A DNA stretch of 64,000 bases from Strigamia acuminata (taxonomy: Eukaryota > Arthropoda > Chilopoda > Geophilomorpha > Linotaeniidae): NCBI GenBank assembly GCA_949358305.1, contig OX442315.1, positions 558,001 through 622,000 on the forward strand, given 5' to 3'. Below the pieces are notes generated by a model that worked only from the letters and a program-made list of their open reading frames with translations, did no database searches and was not told where the DNA came from. The position numbers were made by a program, and so were the translations under genes. Below are positions 41,903 through 51,900 of this stretch, piece by piece. How positions within the stretch are numbered: position 1 is the first letter of the stretch; each line of letters begins with the position of its first letter.

Positions 41903-43123
41903 TGTGGTGGCCTGTGGTCACCAGGGCAGGTGAAAACAGGAGTAACATTCACAGAGTTGATCTGAAGTTAATATTATTTTAGTATTTTATTATTTTAGAA
42001 AACTGAGACAATAAGTTCTTGTCTCGGGCTGGTTGCCAGGGTAACCAGACAAACAGCTGAGGGGTTGGCAGGAAATGCTTCCTGTCAACCAGGAAGAAAA
42101 TACAGATTTCTTCAGTCTAATACAAAAACCTTTGCTGAACAACACTGAAAATAATTACTCCTGGATTTCTACTGTCAAAACCGGATTAATTTGTGCCTTC
42201 AACCGAGGATTGGACTCATTCTTGTGATACAACATTATTGTGTCACGGGAAATTCATCTTGCCGTCAAGACATTGACGGAGGGATTCATGCAACAGTCGA
42301 GCCATTCAAACTACGTCGCGGACGCCATTTGAACCACTCGACGATCGTAACCAAGCCATTCCAACTACGTCGCCGACGCCATTGGAACCACTTGGAAGAA
42401 TAGAGCGAGCCATTCCGACTACGACAGAGTCGCCATTGGAACTACTCGTGAGGAGAGGGCCATTCGGACTACGATATCATCGCCATCCGAACTACCCGGG
42501 GAAGAAGTCAAGTTAATCCGAACTACGGTTCTACCGCCATTTGGATTAACACGGTGCAGAAGCAACGCTGCTCGAACTACGACTCGGTCGCCATTCGAGC
42601 AAGCGTGTAGAAGAACCGAAATTGATCGGTCAGAGATTGAAGAAACTGCGATTGAGCAGCCACAACGAGAGTCATCAGTTGCTGCTGCGGAGAATCGGGA
42701 AAACTGTAAGTGAAGAATACGTTATTCGGACGAAGCAGTACGAAAACGTCGCGTCGACGGGACGAACGGAGCCGGAGACGCCATTTTTATTTCTATTTTC
42801 CATTTTCATTAATAATTCGTTAATTTCTAGTCATTATGTATAATTTTAGAGTTTAATCATTGTAAATCGTTTTTATTAGAGAGAGTTTATTCAAGATTAG
42901 AATAAATAGCATGTGTGTTTTTTAAGTAATAAGTTTGTTTTATTCATGTTGATTTCCTCAATCGCGTATTGAGTAAATCAATTGTTGTGTTAGTAAGTTT
43001 AGTCAGTTGGAAGTATTAGTTAATTATTAAAATATAAGACCCGTCGGGGCATTGAGTAATTTCCACAGCTTATTTTTGATAATTTGAGTGAGGTTTTATT
43101 AAGAATAGGCCGGGATTACTACA
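41903..43123 (+). repeat. GypB 5' LTR (about 1.2 kb)
   Basis: Ends TGTGGTGGCC … GATTACTACA, comparable to the GypA LTR start TGTGGTGACC. Hairpins occur at 42005-42025 (GAGACAA/TTGTCTC), 42029-42048 (CTGGTT/AACCAG) and 42063-42090 (12-bp stem), then the six-unit array at 42305-42600. A splice-donor-like GTAAGTG is at 42706 and AATAAA near 42901. Only one copy is visible; the boundaries rest on termini and primer site. Confidence 0.75.
42305..42600 (+). repeat. Six-unit array of covarying double-stem hairpins
   Basis: Each unit reads outer stem - CTA - CGNN - three-base loop - NNCG - CCA - outer stem. Inner stems start at 42314, 42368, 42422, 42472, 42526 and 42580 (spacing 54, 54, 50, 54, 54). 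Inner pairs: CGTC/GACG, CGTC/GACG, CGAC/GTCG, CGAT/ATCG, CGGT/ACCG, CGAC/GTCG. Outer pairs: TTCAAA/TTTGAA, TTCCAA/TTGGAA, TTCCGA/TTGGAA (one G-U), TTCGGA/TCCGAA, GTTAATCCGAA/TTTGGATTAAC (one G-U), GCTCGAA/TTCGAGC. Sequence differs while pairing is kept, which indicates selection on RNA structure. No ORF crosses the array. Confidence 0.88.
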
Positions 43124-43125
43124 CT

Positions 43126-43136
43126 TGGGGGCCTGG
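43126..43136 (+). promoter_or_regulatory. GypB putative primer binding site
   Basis: TGGGGGCCTGG begins two bases after the LTR end. The first seven bases match the TGGGGGC start of tRNA-Pro primer sites known from retroviruses; the rest does not, so the tRNA is uncertain. Confidence 0.45.
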
Positions 43137-43233
43137 CCTTAGTATTTGAACCTAAACAGCTAGTCATTTAGTTGAGGGACATAACTTTGGGTTCTTGTTT
43201 AATAGTTAGGTCTGTTTCTTTCTACTCTTTCTT

Positions 43234-44973
43234 TTGCTAACCATGCCTTGGCCACGAGAGCAACAGCGAGGACAGGACGGCACGCGACGTATTAAGACGA
43301 GAGGCGGACGTAATGACAGGCGAGCGAGATCGCTGTCGCCTTCCGACCATGAAGAAGGCACCACTCGTCAATTTAGCCAAGACTTTTGGCTCAAGCCTGA
43401 CAGTCCCGATTCGCAGAAGTCTACGCCGGTACACAACGCACCGCCTAGTGTAAAATCAACGCCGCGCTCGAAAATGGATATTTCGTTGTTACCTCGTGAT
43501 ACACTTATAGCCGTCGCTACACGACAACGTCGTCTATTACGCGGTTACCAAGCAGCAGCAGCCCAGAAAGCAGCTGACAGCGCACAATCGTCGGGCGAGA
43601 ATTCTCCGACTCGGCGTAAATTGAAGGAAGTAAGACAACAGATGCAGGACATTCTGCAAGAAGCTGAAGACAGCCTAGAACGGCAACGCATTCGATATCA
43701 GCAAGGCGGTCCAATTTCCGACGATGAAGTTGACGCAATCGCCGCAGCATCGGCGGACCGCAGCCGACGGTTAGCAGAAGCCCAGGAAGAGGAATTTCAG
43801 TTAGTAAAGCGTCTGCGATTGGAGGAACTTCAAGCCCAGCAAGCTAAACATGAGTACGAACTCCTCAAACAAACTTTGGATGAGGAACGGGGACTTGAGA
43901 AACAGCAAATTGCGGAGGCAGAGGCGCATCTCCAATCGGAACGGCAAGCTGAAAAGGATCATCTCGAGGCTACGAGAGCCCGCTTAGAAGCGGAACGCCT
44001 GGCGTTGACGTCAAAACTGACCGAGGTGGAAGCGAATGCAAACCAAGAGACCGAGTACCTTTGCCAAGAAGCGTTACGTGCGCAGGAAGAGGCTCATAGA
44101 GCAAAAATGGCGCTAGAAGACGCACAATATTTGGCGCGTGTGCAATACCCGGTTGCGCAGCCTGACGCAGCGAATCGGGACCCACCAGAAGTAGTATTGG
44201 TTTCAGAGACTGTATCTAACCCTCTGAAAAGGGGGAGAGAAGGTGGGGATGAGCGTGGCGACAGAAAACGATCGTCACCTCCAATGCAGAACAGAAAAGT
44301 GTTTGACGTAATTGATCAACGCAATCAACAGCATGGAGCTGCCAATCGATTTGACCAACCAAAGAGTAACACACTAGGACCGATGGACATTCCAAAATGG
44401 AAAAATTTGCCGAGAACAGTAGGCAAAGATGGCAAATCACACCCGACAGAACCGTTACATCCAAGCGAAACATTCCAAACCGAGTGTGTCACAATTCCTG
44501 CGTCAAAACGAGAGGATAGACGTTCAGTTTATTCACCAAGTGGGCCAACTGATTATTATAATAAGTTGAAAAAAGTTGCTGATTTCCAAGAACGTTGGAT
44601 AAATGAAATCGAGAATTGGAAAGCTGAAAGATATCATGACTCCTCAGCCAATAAAGATACTGGCAACAGCGACAGAGGTGAAAGAGGGAGAAATGAACAT
44701 CACACATCTTGGCACGACCAAGAGGTTCCAACTCATGAATTTTCTAGAGATAATTCACGCTCTGCAAGACAAAACCCACAGTCAGGTAATCCTGCGCAGC
44801 AAGCTGAATATGAGCCAACAGGTCAGAAAAGCCTGGGTGCAGGAAGTGCTAGTTATGAGAACACTAGCCGAGGTAATGATAGTCAGGGACGCGGCCAAAG
44901 TCGCCCCGATGGAGAGCGCCAGCAAAGTAACGAAAACCGTTACGAATATCGCCCAGGCGACGGAGAACGTTAC
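43234..44973 (+). CDS. gag: GypB gag segment 1 (N-terminal, long coiled coil)
   Basis: Starts MPWPREQQRGQD. The first ~100 residues are basic and disordered. From about residue 120 to 300 lies a Glu/Gln/Ala/Arg-rich heptad-like region (LEEAQEEE-type composition), very probably a coiled coil. A polar linker follows, ending …GDGERY at the CopF target site GTTAC (44969-44973). The 53 codons after 44973 that stay open belong to the CopF LTR. Continuing after CopF, at GGC 51901, the frame is preserved. Confidence 0.88.
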
Positions 44974-45455
44974 TGTAGCAGAGTAGGGCGCAGAATATCG
45001 GTGAATTATCACCGGGAAGCGTGGAAAAACGGGGCCGTGCTGCGCGCACGGACGTGGGTGATACGACGCGTATCGTTAGCGAGACGGCGCGTGGCTTATG
45101 GCCACTTATAGCGCACTAAACTAGCACACAATGTGCTTTAAAGCAAAGGCAATGATAACAAAATATAAAACACTTTACTAAAATAGGAATACATTACATA
45201 AATGGTGTAAAAACAATCAAGCAGCACACAGCCGTGTGCTGCGCCATCTTGGATTTGGATAACAGTGATGAGGGCACCCTGGTGCCGGAAATTAGCATTA
45301 ATAAAAGATAAATCATTGGGTGGAAGAACAAATCATATCAAAACAAGACAAGAGTATGGAATTACATACGAGACATCGCTAAACTAACAATAATATCGAA
45401 ATCAAAAGTATATAAATAAATACATCAATAAAAAAACATGGTCTTTAGACCAACA
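44974..45455 (-). repeat. CopF 3' LTR
   Basis: 482 bp, minus sense TGTTGGTCTAAAGACC … CTCTGCTACA. It carries CCAAGATGGCGC and the flanking stems GGCACC/GGTGCC and GCAGCACAC/GTGTGCTGC. Confidence 0.97.
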
Positions 45456-45653
45456 AATCCCCTCTTCGATGGAAATATTTATCAGGGGACGAGATGAACG
45501 CATACTGGAATTACAGTTGATTATTGACGAGAAAAGAAAATAATAAAGTCGAATCATCGGGCCGGGTACTGTCGTGGTTATCACTTAACTAAGCTCGGTA
45601 TTCCCACAGAAACCCGATGATCCTCGAAATCGGGATAAACCAAAATAGGAATG
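45456..45653 (-). other. CopF 3' untranslated region
   Basis: Noncoding sequence between the pol stop and the 3' LTR, ending in the polypurine tract. Confidence 0.8.
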
Positions 45654-48600
45654 TCATGCTCGGAAGATCTTCGAAATTAGCGATCGCAAACGTTCAGATG
45701 AAAGCCATTTGGTAAAAATGTCTGCGATGTTAATCTCGCTGGCGACTTTTCGAAGATCGAAGACTCCTGTCGTATACCACTCTCTGAGCCAATGATATTT
45801 CACGCGAATGTGTTTCGTTTTCGCGTTTTTGATGTCATTCGAGGTGAACTGGATACTGGCCAGAGCGTCGGAATACACGATAGGTCGAGATAAACGGTTG
45901 AGAGTCGGGAATTCGGTGTAAACGCTGTCTAACCAAAAGAGTTCTTTCACGCACTCAACCAGGGCGATAAATTCCGCTTCCATGGTTGAGCCCGCGACGG
46001 TCGACTGTTTACGACAGGACCAGCCGATAGCGACGTTGCCGATATACACGATGTATCCTCCGAAGCTCAAAGATGTTTCCGGGTCGCTTGCCCACGATGC
46101 GTCGGTGAAAGCCGATAACTGGCTGGAAATGCAACCAGACAGTTCGATACAAAGGTCTGCAGTGTTTGCTACGTACTGCAGAACCTGGAGAAGGGCGCGG
46201 ATGTGGGTTCGGTTGTAGCACGTGTTGTATTGTGCTAAGGCGATCACGGAGTATAGGATATCGGGACGAGTTCTCGATGCCAAAAACAACAGTGAACCGA
46301 TTACCGATCGATAGGGAAAATCTTCGAGGTTTTCGGTGGACCCTCTGACGAGCGTCGTTCCCGGTGTCACTGGCACCTTGACGAGGTTATTGGTCGATGT
46401 CCCGAACTTCTTTACGATCTTGGCGATGTAAGCACGCTGGGTGATGAACGTGCGTCCTGCGTCGCGGATGAATTCGACGCCTAGAAGTCTCGTGATCGGG
46501 CCAAGGTTCACGATGTCGAATTTCGAACTGATGAGTCGAATCAGCTGAGTGAAAACATTGTCGGATGCGTAAAATATAACAATATCGTCCACGTAGACCA
46601 GCATAACAGCTGTGTTTCCGAAAACGTATACACAGTTGCATGCCGGCATTCTTCGAAATCCGAGGGCCCGTAACGTCTCGTCGAGTTTCTCGAACCATTG
46701 TCTTCCGGATTGGTGGAGGCCGTAAAGTGATTTGAGGAGCAGCCACACGTTATTTGGATCGGAGCATGTGGCACCTGCGGGGATTCGCATGTAGACTTTA
46801 TGCTTTAACTCCCCGTACAGGTACGCACACTTCACGTCGAGGTGGGCATCCTTCCAGCCTCGCAACACGATCAGAAGACAGAAGAATAGACGGATTAACA
46901 CGAAGTTCACGACCGGGCTAAACACTTCATCGAAGTCCACACCGAGGGTTTGATAAAAGCCTTGCGCCACTAAGCGCGCTCGGTATCGGGTGACGGTTCC
47001 GGCTGCATCGGTCTTTAATTTGAAAATCCATTTGCAGCCGAGAATAGTGGTGTCTGGTGGTCGGGGAACTTCAGTGTAAATTTCTCGCTCTTTGAAAGTG
47101 TCCAATTCTTCTTGAATGGCTTCCCGCCATTTCGGAGCGTCGTCGAATTTTGGAATTTCGGCACACGAAGCCGGTTCAGTTCGGCATAAATGAGCCGCGT
47201 GACGAACGCCCGGAAGTGTTGGCAATTTGTGTTCGAGATTACCGAAGAAAAACAGTCCGGGGTCGTAATCGATGTTATTCAATAAACAATAGTCCTCGAC
47301 GTCCTTATAGGATCTGAGCCGGATCTTCGGAGTTGGAAAATAATAAACGTCGATTGCAATTGATCCGGGTTTTTGATCCTTCCGGAGATGCTCTTCGCGT
47401 ACCCATTCACGACACTCTCCATCTCCACCGACGAATCGCCACATGTGAGTCGTGTGGCGAGCGGTCGCCGCAGCGACTTCGGTTCCCAATACCGGAGCCG
47501 GTGACATGGGATCGGGGTCGAATATCTGCAACGTATGCGTAGCAGGATCACCAGCACGTTGTTGACGACGTGTTGTGATAAATCTCGGCGTCGGTATCGG
47601 CGTTTCACGTGGGAGAGAAGGTGCTGCCGAACGTTGAGGCGAGGGTGGTGCTGATGGGCGAGGCGATGGCGGGGCAGATTGACGAGGTGTCGACGGAGGT
47701 AATTGATACGACGATGGTTCCGCTGACGCGTCAATGAGTTCGGACGTCTCGGGATAAACCGATAGTTCATCCATTTCGCGGATGTTGTGATCGGTGTCAT
47801 GTTCCTCTTCATACGAAATGTGGTGGAATTGGCGAGTTGCAGAACTTGGAGGTAATGTCGCACATAAATCCAGCAAGACCCGTTCTGGAGTCGTCGGAGG
47901 TGGAATGTGGATCTGCATAAACGCAGGAGGTGTGTGCATCGATGCAGATGCTGTTGACACACGTTCGGAATCGTTCGCAGAGTGTTCCGACGCCTCTGAA
48001 TCGGATCCCCTCGGCCATTGATGGTATTGGAGATTATCATCAAACGAAACCGATTGTTGTCCAGGGCTGGTAAACGATTCTTGAGATCGCTGAGACGAAA
48101 TTTTACTCGATTTCCGATAAGATTGGCGCTCATCGACCTTAACATGAATCGATTCATAAACCTTGTTGTCAGTTGGGTTCCAAATCCTGAATCCACGGGT
48201 CCCTGTGGCGTAGCCGACTAAATACCCCTCCCAGGCCCGCGGATCCAGTTTCTTTCGGCCTGGTGCGGTGTAGTGCACCCAGCACTTTGAACCGACTTTT
48301 CGTAAATGTCGTAACGAAAGGGCTCTCTGTCGCCAAAGGATGTATGGGACCTGATTATTAAGTCGAGAATGAGGGCACCGGTTCTTGATGTATGCGAACG
48401 TAACTGCGAGCTCGGCCCAGAGCGCATCCGGAAGTTTGGTTCCCGAAATGATCGCGCGGACGTTGTCGAGCATTGTCCTGTTTATGCGCTCGGCCGTGCC
48501 ATTCATCTGTGGCGATGACGGGTTCGTTCGTTGCCCTTGAATGCCCTTATCCTGAAGATATCGGAGAAATTCGTTTGACATGAACTCTCCGCCTCGATCC

Positions 48601-49865
48601 GTCCGAATTGCTTTTATTCGAGAGTCTTGAATTCTTTCCACTCGAGCGACAAAGTCCTTGAAGGTTGCGAAAACTTGTGATTTCTGCGCCAGCGGTATAA
48701 TCCAGCAATAGCGTGTCGCGTCGTCGATGACAGTAAGGACGAAACGCGCTCCTCCAAACGATGGGATAGGGGCGGGCCCCCAAATATCCATGTGGAGGAG
48801 GTCCAAAGGCTTCGTTGTCGAGGGGTTCGGATCGGGCTTGTGAGAAGCTTTAATCGATTTGGCGATCCGACAATCGTTGCAGGCCAATTCCCTGTTGACT
48901 TCCCCTGGTTGCATTCCGTAAACTTGGTCGTTTGCGGCCAACAACTTCATTCCCTTGGTGTGAAGGTGGCCGAGTCGGCTGTGCCATAAGCCGGTGGCGT
49001 CCTTGACGGAAGCTGGATTGGCAATGACCTTCTTTTTCGGTTGAGACGGATTGCCGAGGGGTGGAAAGGAATTTGCATTGTGAATCGCAGTAGGAATTGC
49101 CGTCGGAATTGACTGTAGGGCACTGGCATAGGAAGGAGGAATGGTCAGGTCATTGTGGATTTGTGTGGGAATGGGAGGAGGAATCGGATTGGTTTGAGGA
49201 GCTTGTTGTACGGAAATTTGCTTTACATGTTCAATAGCTGGTATCTCAATCCGGAAATCCGTTATTTCTCGCTGTTTCGACCCTTTTCCCTGTCTATGCT
49301 TCGGAATGTTCGGGAAATCTTCTTCGGTTGTCACGTACATTTGCGCTGGCGACGCGGGAATCGTCGGTTGTGTCATAGGAGAGACAGTCGTCGCAAATGT
49401 CGGATTCGAACATAAACCGTCCACATAGTAAAGACCACCTCTCTCCTTTGCACGGATGAGAGGGCTGCGAATGTCCGATTGGTAAACATGAATCTCACTG
49501 TTGAAAATGTGGATATGATGTCGAGCTTTATCAATCTTGGACACGGAGATCAAGTTTGCCTCGAAATTCGGCGCATATAAGACATTGGTCAAATTAACGG
49601 TGCATTGCGTCTTGTCAATCGCTAGGAGAAGTCGAACCGTTCCTTTGCCCGTTACTTGGGACTTGCCCTGTCCTAACTCAATGTCAAATGGGATCACATC
49701 GGTGAATTCGGTGAATCCTGCACGCACGTGAGACACGTGATCCGTGGCGCCGCAATCCAGTATCCATTCATTGGATTGCATGAAATGGGCTACTGGACGT
49801 TGAACAATCTGCGGCGCGTTGACAAAGAATGTCCCCTCTCGATGTGGAAGAGAATTTTCACGGGG
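45654..49865 (-). CDS. pol: CopF protease-integrase-RT-RNase H
   Basis: Same frame as gag, beginning right after the TGA; the first internal methionine is MQSNEW at 49781. Contains protease DCGATDHV, integrase HHCC (WHSRLGHLHT) and DDE (LHMDIWGP, RTDRGGEF, NGTAERINR), RT (FDEVFSPVVNF, YVDDIV) and RNase H (FTDASWA, STMEAEFIALVE, NIADIFTKWL). It is open for 1,403 codons. The only break from a functional polyprotein is the single TGA at the gag end. Confidence 0.94.
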   Translation of the reverse strand, partial: PRENSLPHREGTFFVNAPQIVQRPVAHFMQSNEWILDCGATDHVSHVRAGFTEFTDVIPFDIELGQGKSQVTGKGTVRLLLAIDKTQCTVNLTNVLYAPNFEANLISVSKIDKARHHIHIFNSEIHVYQSDIRSPLIRAKERGGLYYVDGLCSNPTFATTVSPMTQPTIPASPAQMYVTTEEDFPNIPKHRQGKGSKQREITDFRIEIPAIEHVKQISVQQAPQTNPIPPPIPTQIHNDLTIPPSYASALQSIPTAIPTAIHNANSFPPLGNPSQPKKKVIANPASVKDATGLWHSRLGHLHTKGMKLLAANDQVYGMQPGEVNRELACNDCRIAKSIKASHKPDPNPSTTKPLDLLHMDIWGPAPIPSFGGARFVLTVIDDATRYCWIIPLAQKSQVFATFKDFVARVERIQDSRIKAIRTDRGGEFMSNEFLRYLQDKGIQGQRTNPSSPQMNGTAERINRTMLDNVRAIISGTKLPDALWAELAVTFAYIKNRCPHSRLNNQVPYILWRQRALSLRHLRKVGSKCWVHYTAPGRKKLDPRAWEGYLVGYATGTRGFRIWNPTDNKVYESIHVKVDERQSYRKSSKISSQRSQESFTSPGQQSVSFDDNLQYHQWPRGSDSEASEHSANDSERVSTASASMHTPPAFMQIHIPPPTTPERVLLDLCATLPPSSATRQFHHISYEEEHDTDHNIREMDELSVYPETSELIDASAEPSSYQLPPSTPRQSAPPSPRPSAPPSPQRSAAPSLPRETPIPTPRFITTRRQQRAGDPATHTLQIFDPDPMSPAPVLGTEVAAATARHTTHMWRFVGGDGECREWVREEHLRKDQKPGSIAIDVYYFPTPKIRLRSYKDVEDYCLLNNIDYDPGLFFFGNLEHKLPTLPGVRHAAHLCRTEPASCAEIPKFDDAPKWREAIQEELDTFKEREIYTEVPRPPDTTILGCKWIFKLKTDAAGTVTRYRARLVAQGFYQTLGVDFDEVFSPVVNFVLIRLFFCLLIVLRGWKDAHLDVKCAYLYGELKHKVYMRIPAGATCSDPNNVWLLLKSLYGLHQSGRQWFEKLDETLRALGFRRMPACNCVYVFGNTAVMLVYVDDIVIFYASDNVFTQLIRLISSKFDIVNLGPITRLLGVEFIRDAGRTFITQRAYIAKIVKKFGTSTNNLVKVPVTPGTTLVRGSTENLEDFPYRSVIGSLLFLASRTRPDILYSVIALAQYNTCYNRTHIRALLQVLQYVANTADLCIELSGCISSQLSAFTDASWASDPETSLSFGGYIVYIGNVAIGWSCRKQSTVAGSTMEAEFIALVECVKELFWLDSVYTEFPTLNRLSRPIVYSDALASIQFTSNDIKNAKTKHIRVKYHWLREWYTTGVFDLRKVASEINIADIFTKWLSSERLRSLISKIFRA

Positions 49866-50708
49866 TCACATGTTGTTGACCTTTGCGGCAGCATTCTTGT
49901 TGCGCCTGCGACTCTTGCTGCGAGAATTACGTTGCAGCGTGACCGTGGGTTGATTCTGATTTTGTCGAAATGGACATGGACATCGGTTCGCATAATGTCC
50001 GAATTGATCACAATTAAAACACTTCACGGTTGAAAAATCACGTGGACCAGATTTATTACGCGGCCGAAATTGTCCTTTAGAAGCATGAGCTGACGATTGA
50101 GATGATCCGAGCAGCCCAGTTGATTTAAGACGCATGTGTTCGGAAATTAATTGTTCGGCGACATCCTTCGGCGTAAACTGGGGATCTGGCCAATGGTAGA
50201 TCGCGAAAGTAGCCTGCGCGTATTCAGGCGGCAAACACTTCAAGTATTGATACGCGTGATGAATTGGGCTGATGATTTCATTTACATCCCTTAATTGTCG
50301 CACGTAATTGTCCACGCGGGCAATAAAATCCGGCATGTCTTCGTTGGGTTGAAGCTGCAGATTTAAGAAGTCCCAGCGCATGGCCGCTTGACGGGCCCTG
50401 GAACTTGGCGCGTAGATTTTAGCGAGCGTCTCCCACGCCTCCTTTGGCGTGTTGCAAGTCTCAAGAACTGTGCGCTTGCTGGGGCTCACGTGGATGTAAA
50501 TGTGTCCTAGTGCTTTGTCCTTTTTTATTATGTAACGGTCGAGTTCCTTGGGCGTCAGGGTTGCAATGTGGTCCGCCTCCTTGTCCTCTGTCACGTGTCT
50601 CCAGAGCCCCTTGGATTTTAACAAGAACTGCATCGCCATGCGCCAGTCCTCGTAATTCCCGACACCGAGGACCGGAATCAAAGTGTTCGAATTGGCCGCT
50701 TTCTGCAT
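49866..50708 (-). CDS. gag: CopF gag
   Basis: MQKAANSNTLIPVLGVGNYE begins a 280-residue gag with the usual copia blocks (YLKCLPPEYAQATFAIYHWPD) and zinc knuckle CFNCDQFGHYANRC. It ends at a TGA (49866-49868) where CopG has an arginine codon (VEDTRPRG). The protease follows in the same frame, so this is an in-frame stop, not a frameshift. Confidence 0.93.
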   Translation of the reverse strand: MQKAANSNTLIPVLGVGNYEDWRMAMQFLLKSKGLWRHVTEDKEADHIATLTPKELDRYIIKKDKALGHIYIHVSPSKRTVLETCNTPKEAWETLAKIYAPSSRARQAAMRWDFLNLQLQPNEDMPDFIARVDNYVRQLRDVNEIISPIHHAYQYLKCLPPEYAQATFAIYHWPDPQFTPKDVAEQLISEHMRLKSTGLLGSSQSSAHASKGQFRPRNKSGPRDFSTVKCFNCDQFGHYANRCPCPFRQNQNQPTVTLQRNSRSKSRRRNKNAAAKVNNM

Positions 50709-51412
50709 CGTAAATCGCTAGACGAAACACGACGCGGAGAACACAAAGGCTCAGAGAATGGCACTGATGTGATATACTTGATCGGAGCACTGCACTGAAG
50801 CACTTCACTAGCACTTTCGAAGCGGAAAACCACGAATTGGGAGGCAATGCTACAATTGCCTGATAACCTGTGGTGAGTGTCCCCCTGACGTCCTTTACGA
50901 CCACCTGGGGTCACGGGAATGTCAGGTGGCGCAGGGCTCAGCCTCACCACAGAATACAATGACGCGGTGCTCGGAATCGAGCGTAGGGCGCCAAGGATTC
51001 TAATAAACCCACCAAAATCCCCTCTTAAAATTAACAAAGGTAAAGTCGACAAGAAGGAGAAATAGGTGAGTCGATTGCGGTTGCAATCCTCGTGCAAATG
51101 AAGGCACGGCTCGGCTTTCTCGAAAAGCCGGAGAAAACGCAGTTCGGACGTTAATGTCCGAACTCTTCTCGAGAAATCGAGGCTCTTCTTCCTCTTGAAA
51201 GATCGCAGATAACCGCCGTTCTCCGGGGAACTAAGCGGCGAACAATCGAGTGTTCGATTCTCGTTGGAACCGCCGCACTTCGCTAAGCGGTGTCGAAAAT
51301 CGAAAATGTGGCAAAATCTGAAAATAAATAATATTCGCCCCGAAATCCGCGAATCCCGCGAGGTTTCGGACGAAATTAGAAGGAGAATCGTTGATACCAA
51401 TGTAGCTACCAA
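50709..51412 (-). promoter_or_regulatory. CopF leader with structured RNA domain
   Basis: An 85-nt domain is closed by a perfect 10-bp stem (CTGTGGTGAG at 50868-50877, CTCACCACAG at 50943-50952) with internal CCACCTG/CAGGTGG pairing. The second hairpin GGCAAT/ATTGCC is at 50843-50860. Layout equals CopA, with different stem sequences. Confidence 0.75.
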
Positions 51413-51895
51413 TGTAGCAGAGTAGGGCGCAGAATATCGGTGAATTATCACCGGGAAGCGTGGAAAAACGGGGCCGTGCTGCGCGCACGGACGTGGGTGA
51501 TACGACGCGTATCGTTAGCGAGACGGCGCGTGGCTTATGGCCACTTATAGCGCACTAAACTACCACACAATGTGCTTTAAAGCAAAGGCAATGATAACAA
51601 AATATAAAACACTTTACTAAAATAGGAATACATTACATAAATGGTGTGAAAAACAATCAAGCAGCACACAGCCGTGTGCTGCGCCATCTTGGATTTGGAT
51701 AACAGTGATGAGGGCACCCTGGTGCCGGAAATTAGCATTAATAAAAGATAAATCATTGGGGGGAAGAACAAATCATATCAAAACAAGACAAGAGTATGGA
51801 ATTACATACGAGACATCGCTAAACTAACAATAATATCGAAATCAAAAGTATATAAATAAATACATCGATAAAAAAACATGGTCTTTAGACCAACA
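51413..51895 (-). repeat. CopF 5' LTR
   Basis: 483 bp, nearly identical to 44974-45455. The inner end is followed (minus sense) by TTGGTAGCTACATTGGTA, so the primer site is abnormal: only TGGTAGC matches the initiator tRNA before divergence. Confidence 0.96.
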
Positions 51896-51900
51896 GTTAC

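Larger units (their letters stand above)
44974..51895 (-). mobile_element. CopF: complete Ty1/copia element in GypB gag
   Basis: 6,922 bp on the minus strand with LTRs at 44974-45455 and 51413-51895 (four substitutions and one single-base indel seen). It is flanked by the 5-bp duplication GTTAC (44969-44973, 51896-51900). The polypurine tract GAAGAGGGGATT abuts the 3' LTR. Confidence 0.97.

Noticed and set aside
42305-42600. Hammerhead ribozyme array
   Set aside because: The conserved hammerhead core (CTGANGA and GAAA with a cleavable NUH) is absent; the constant bases are CTA and CCA around a CG-capped stem.
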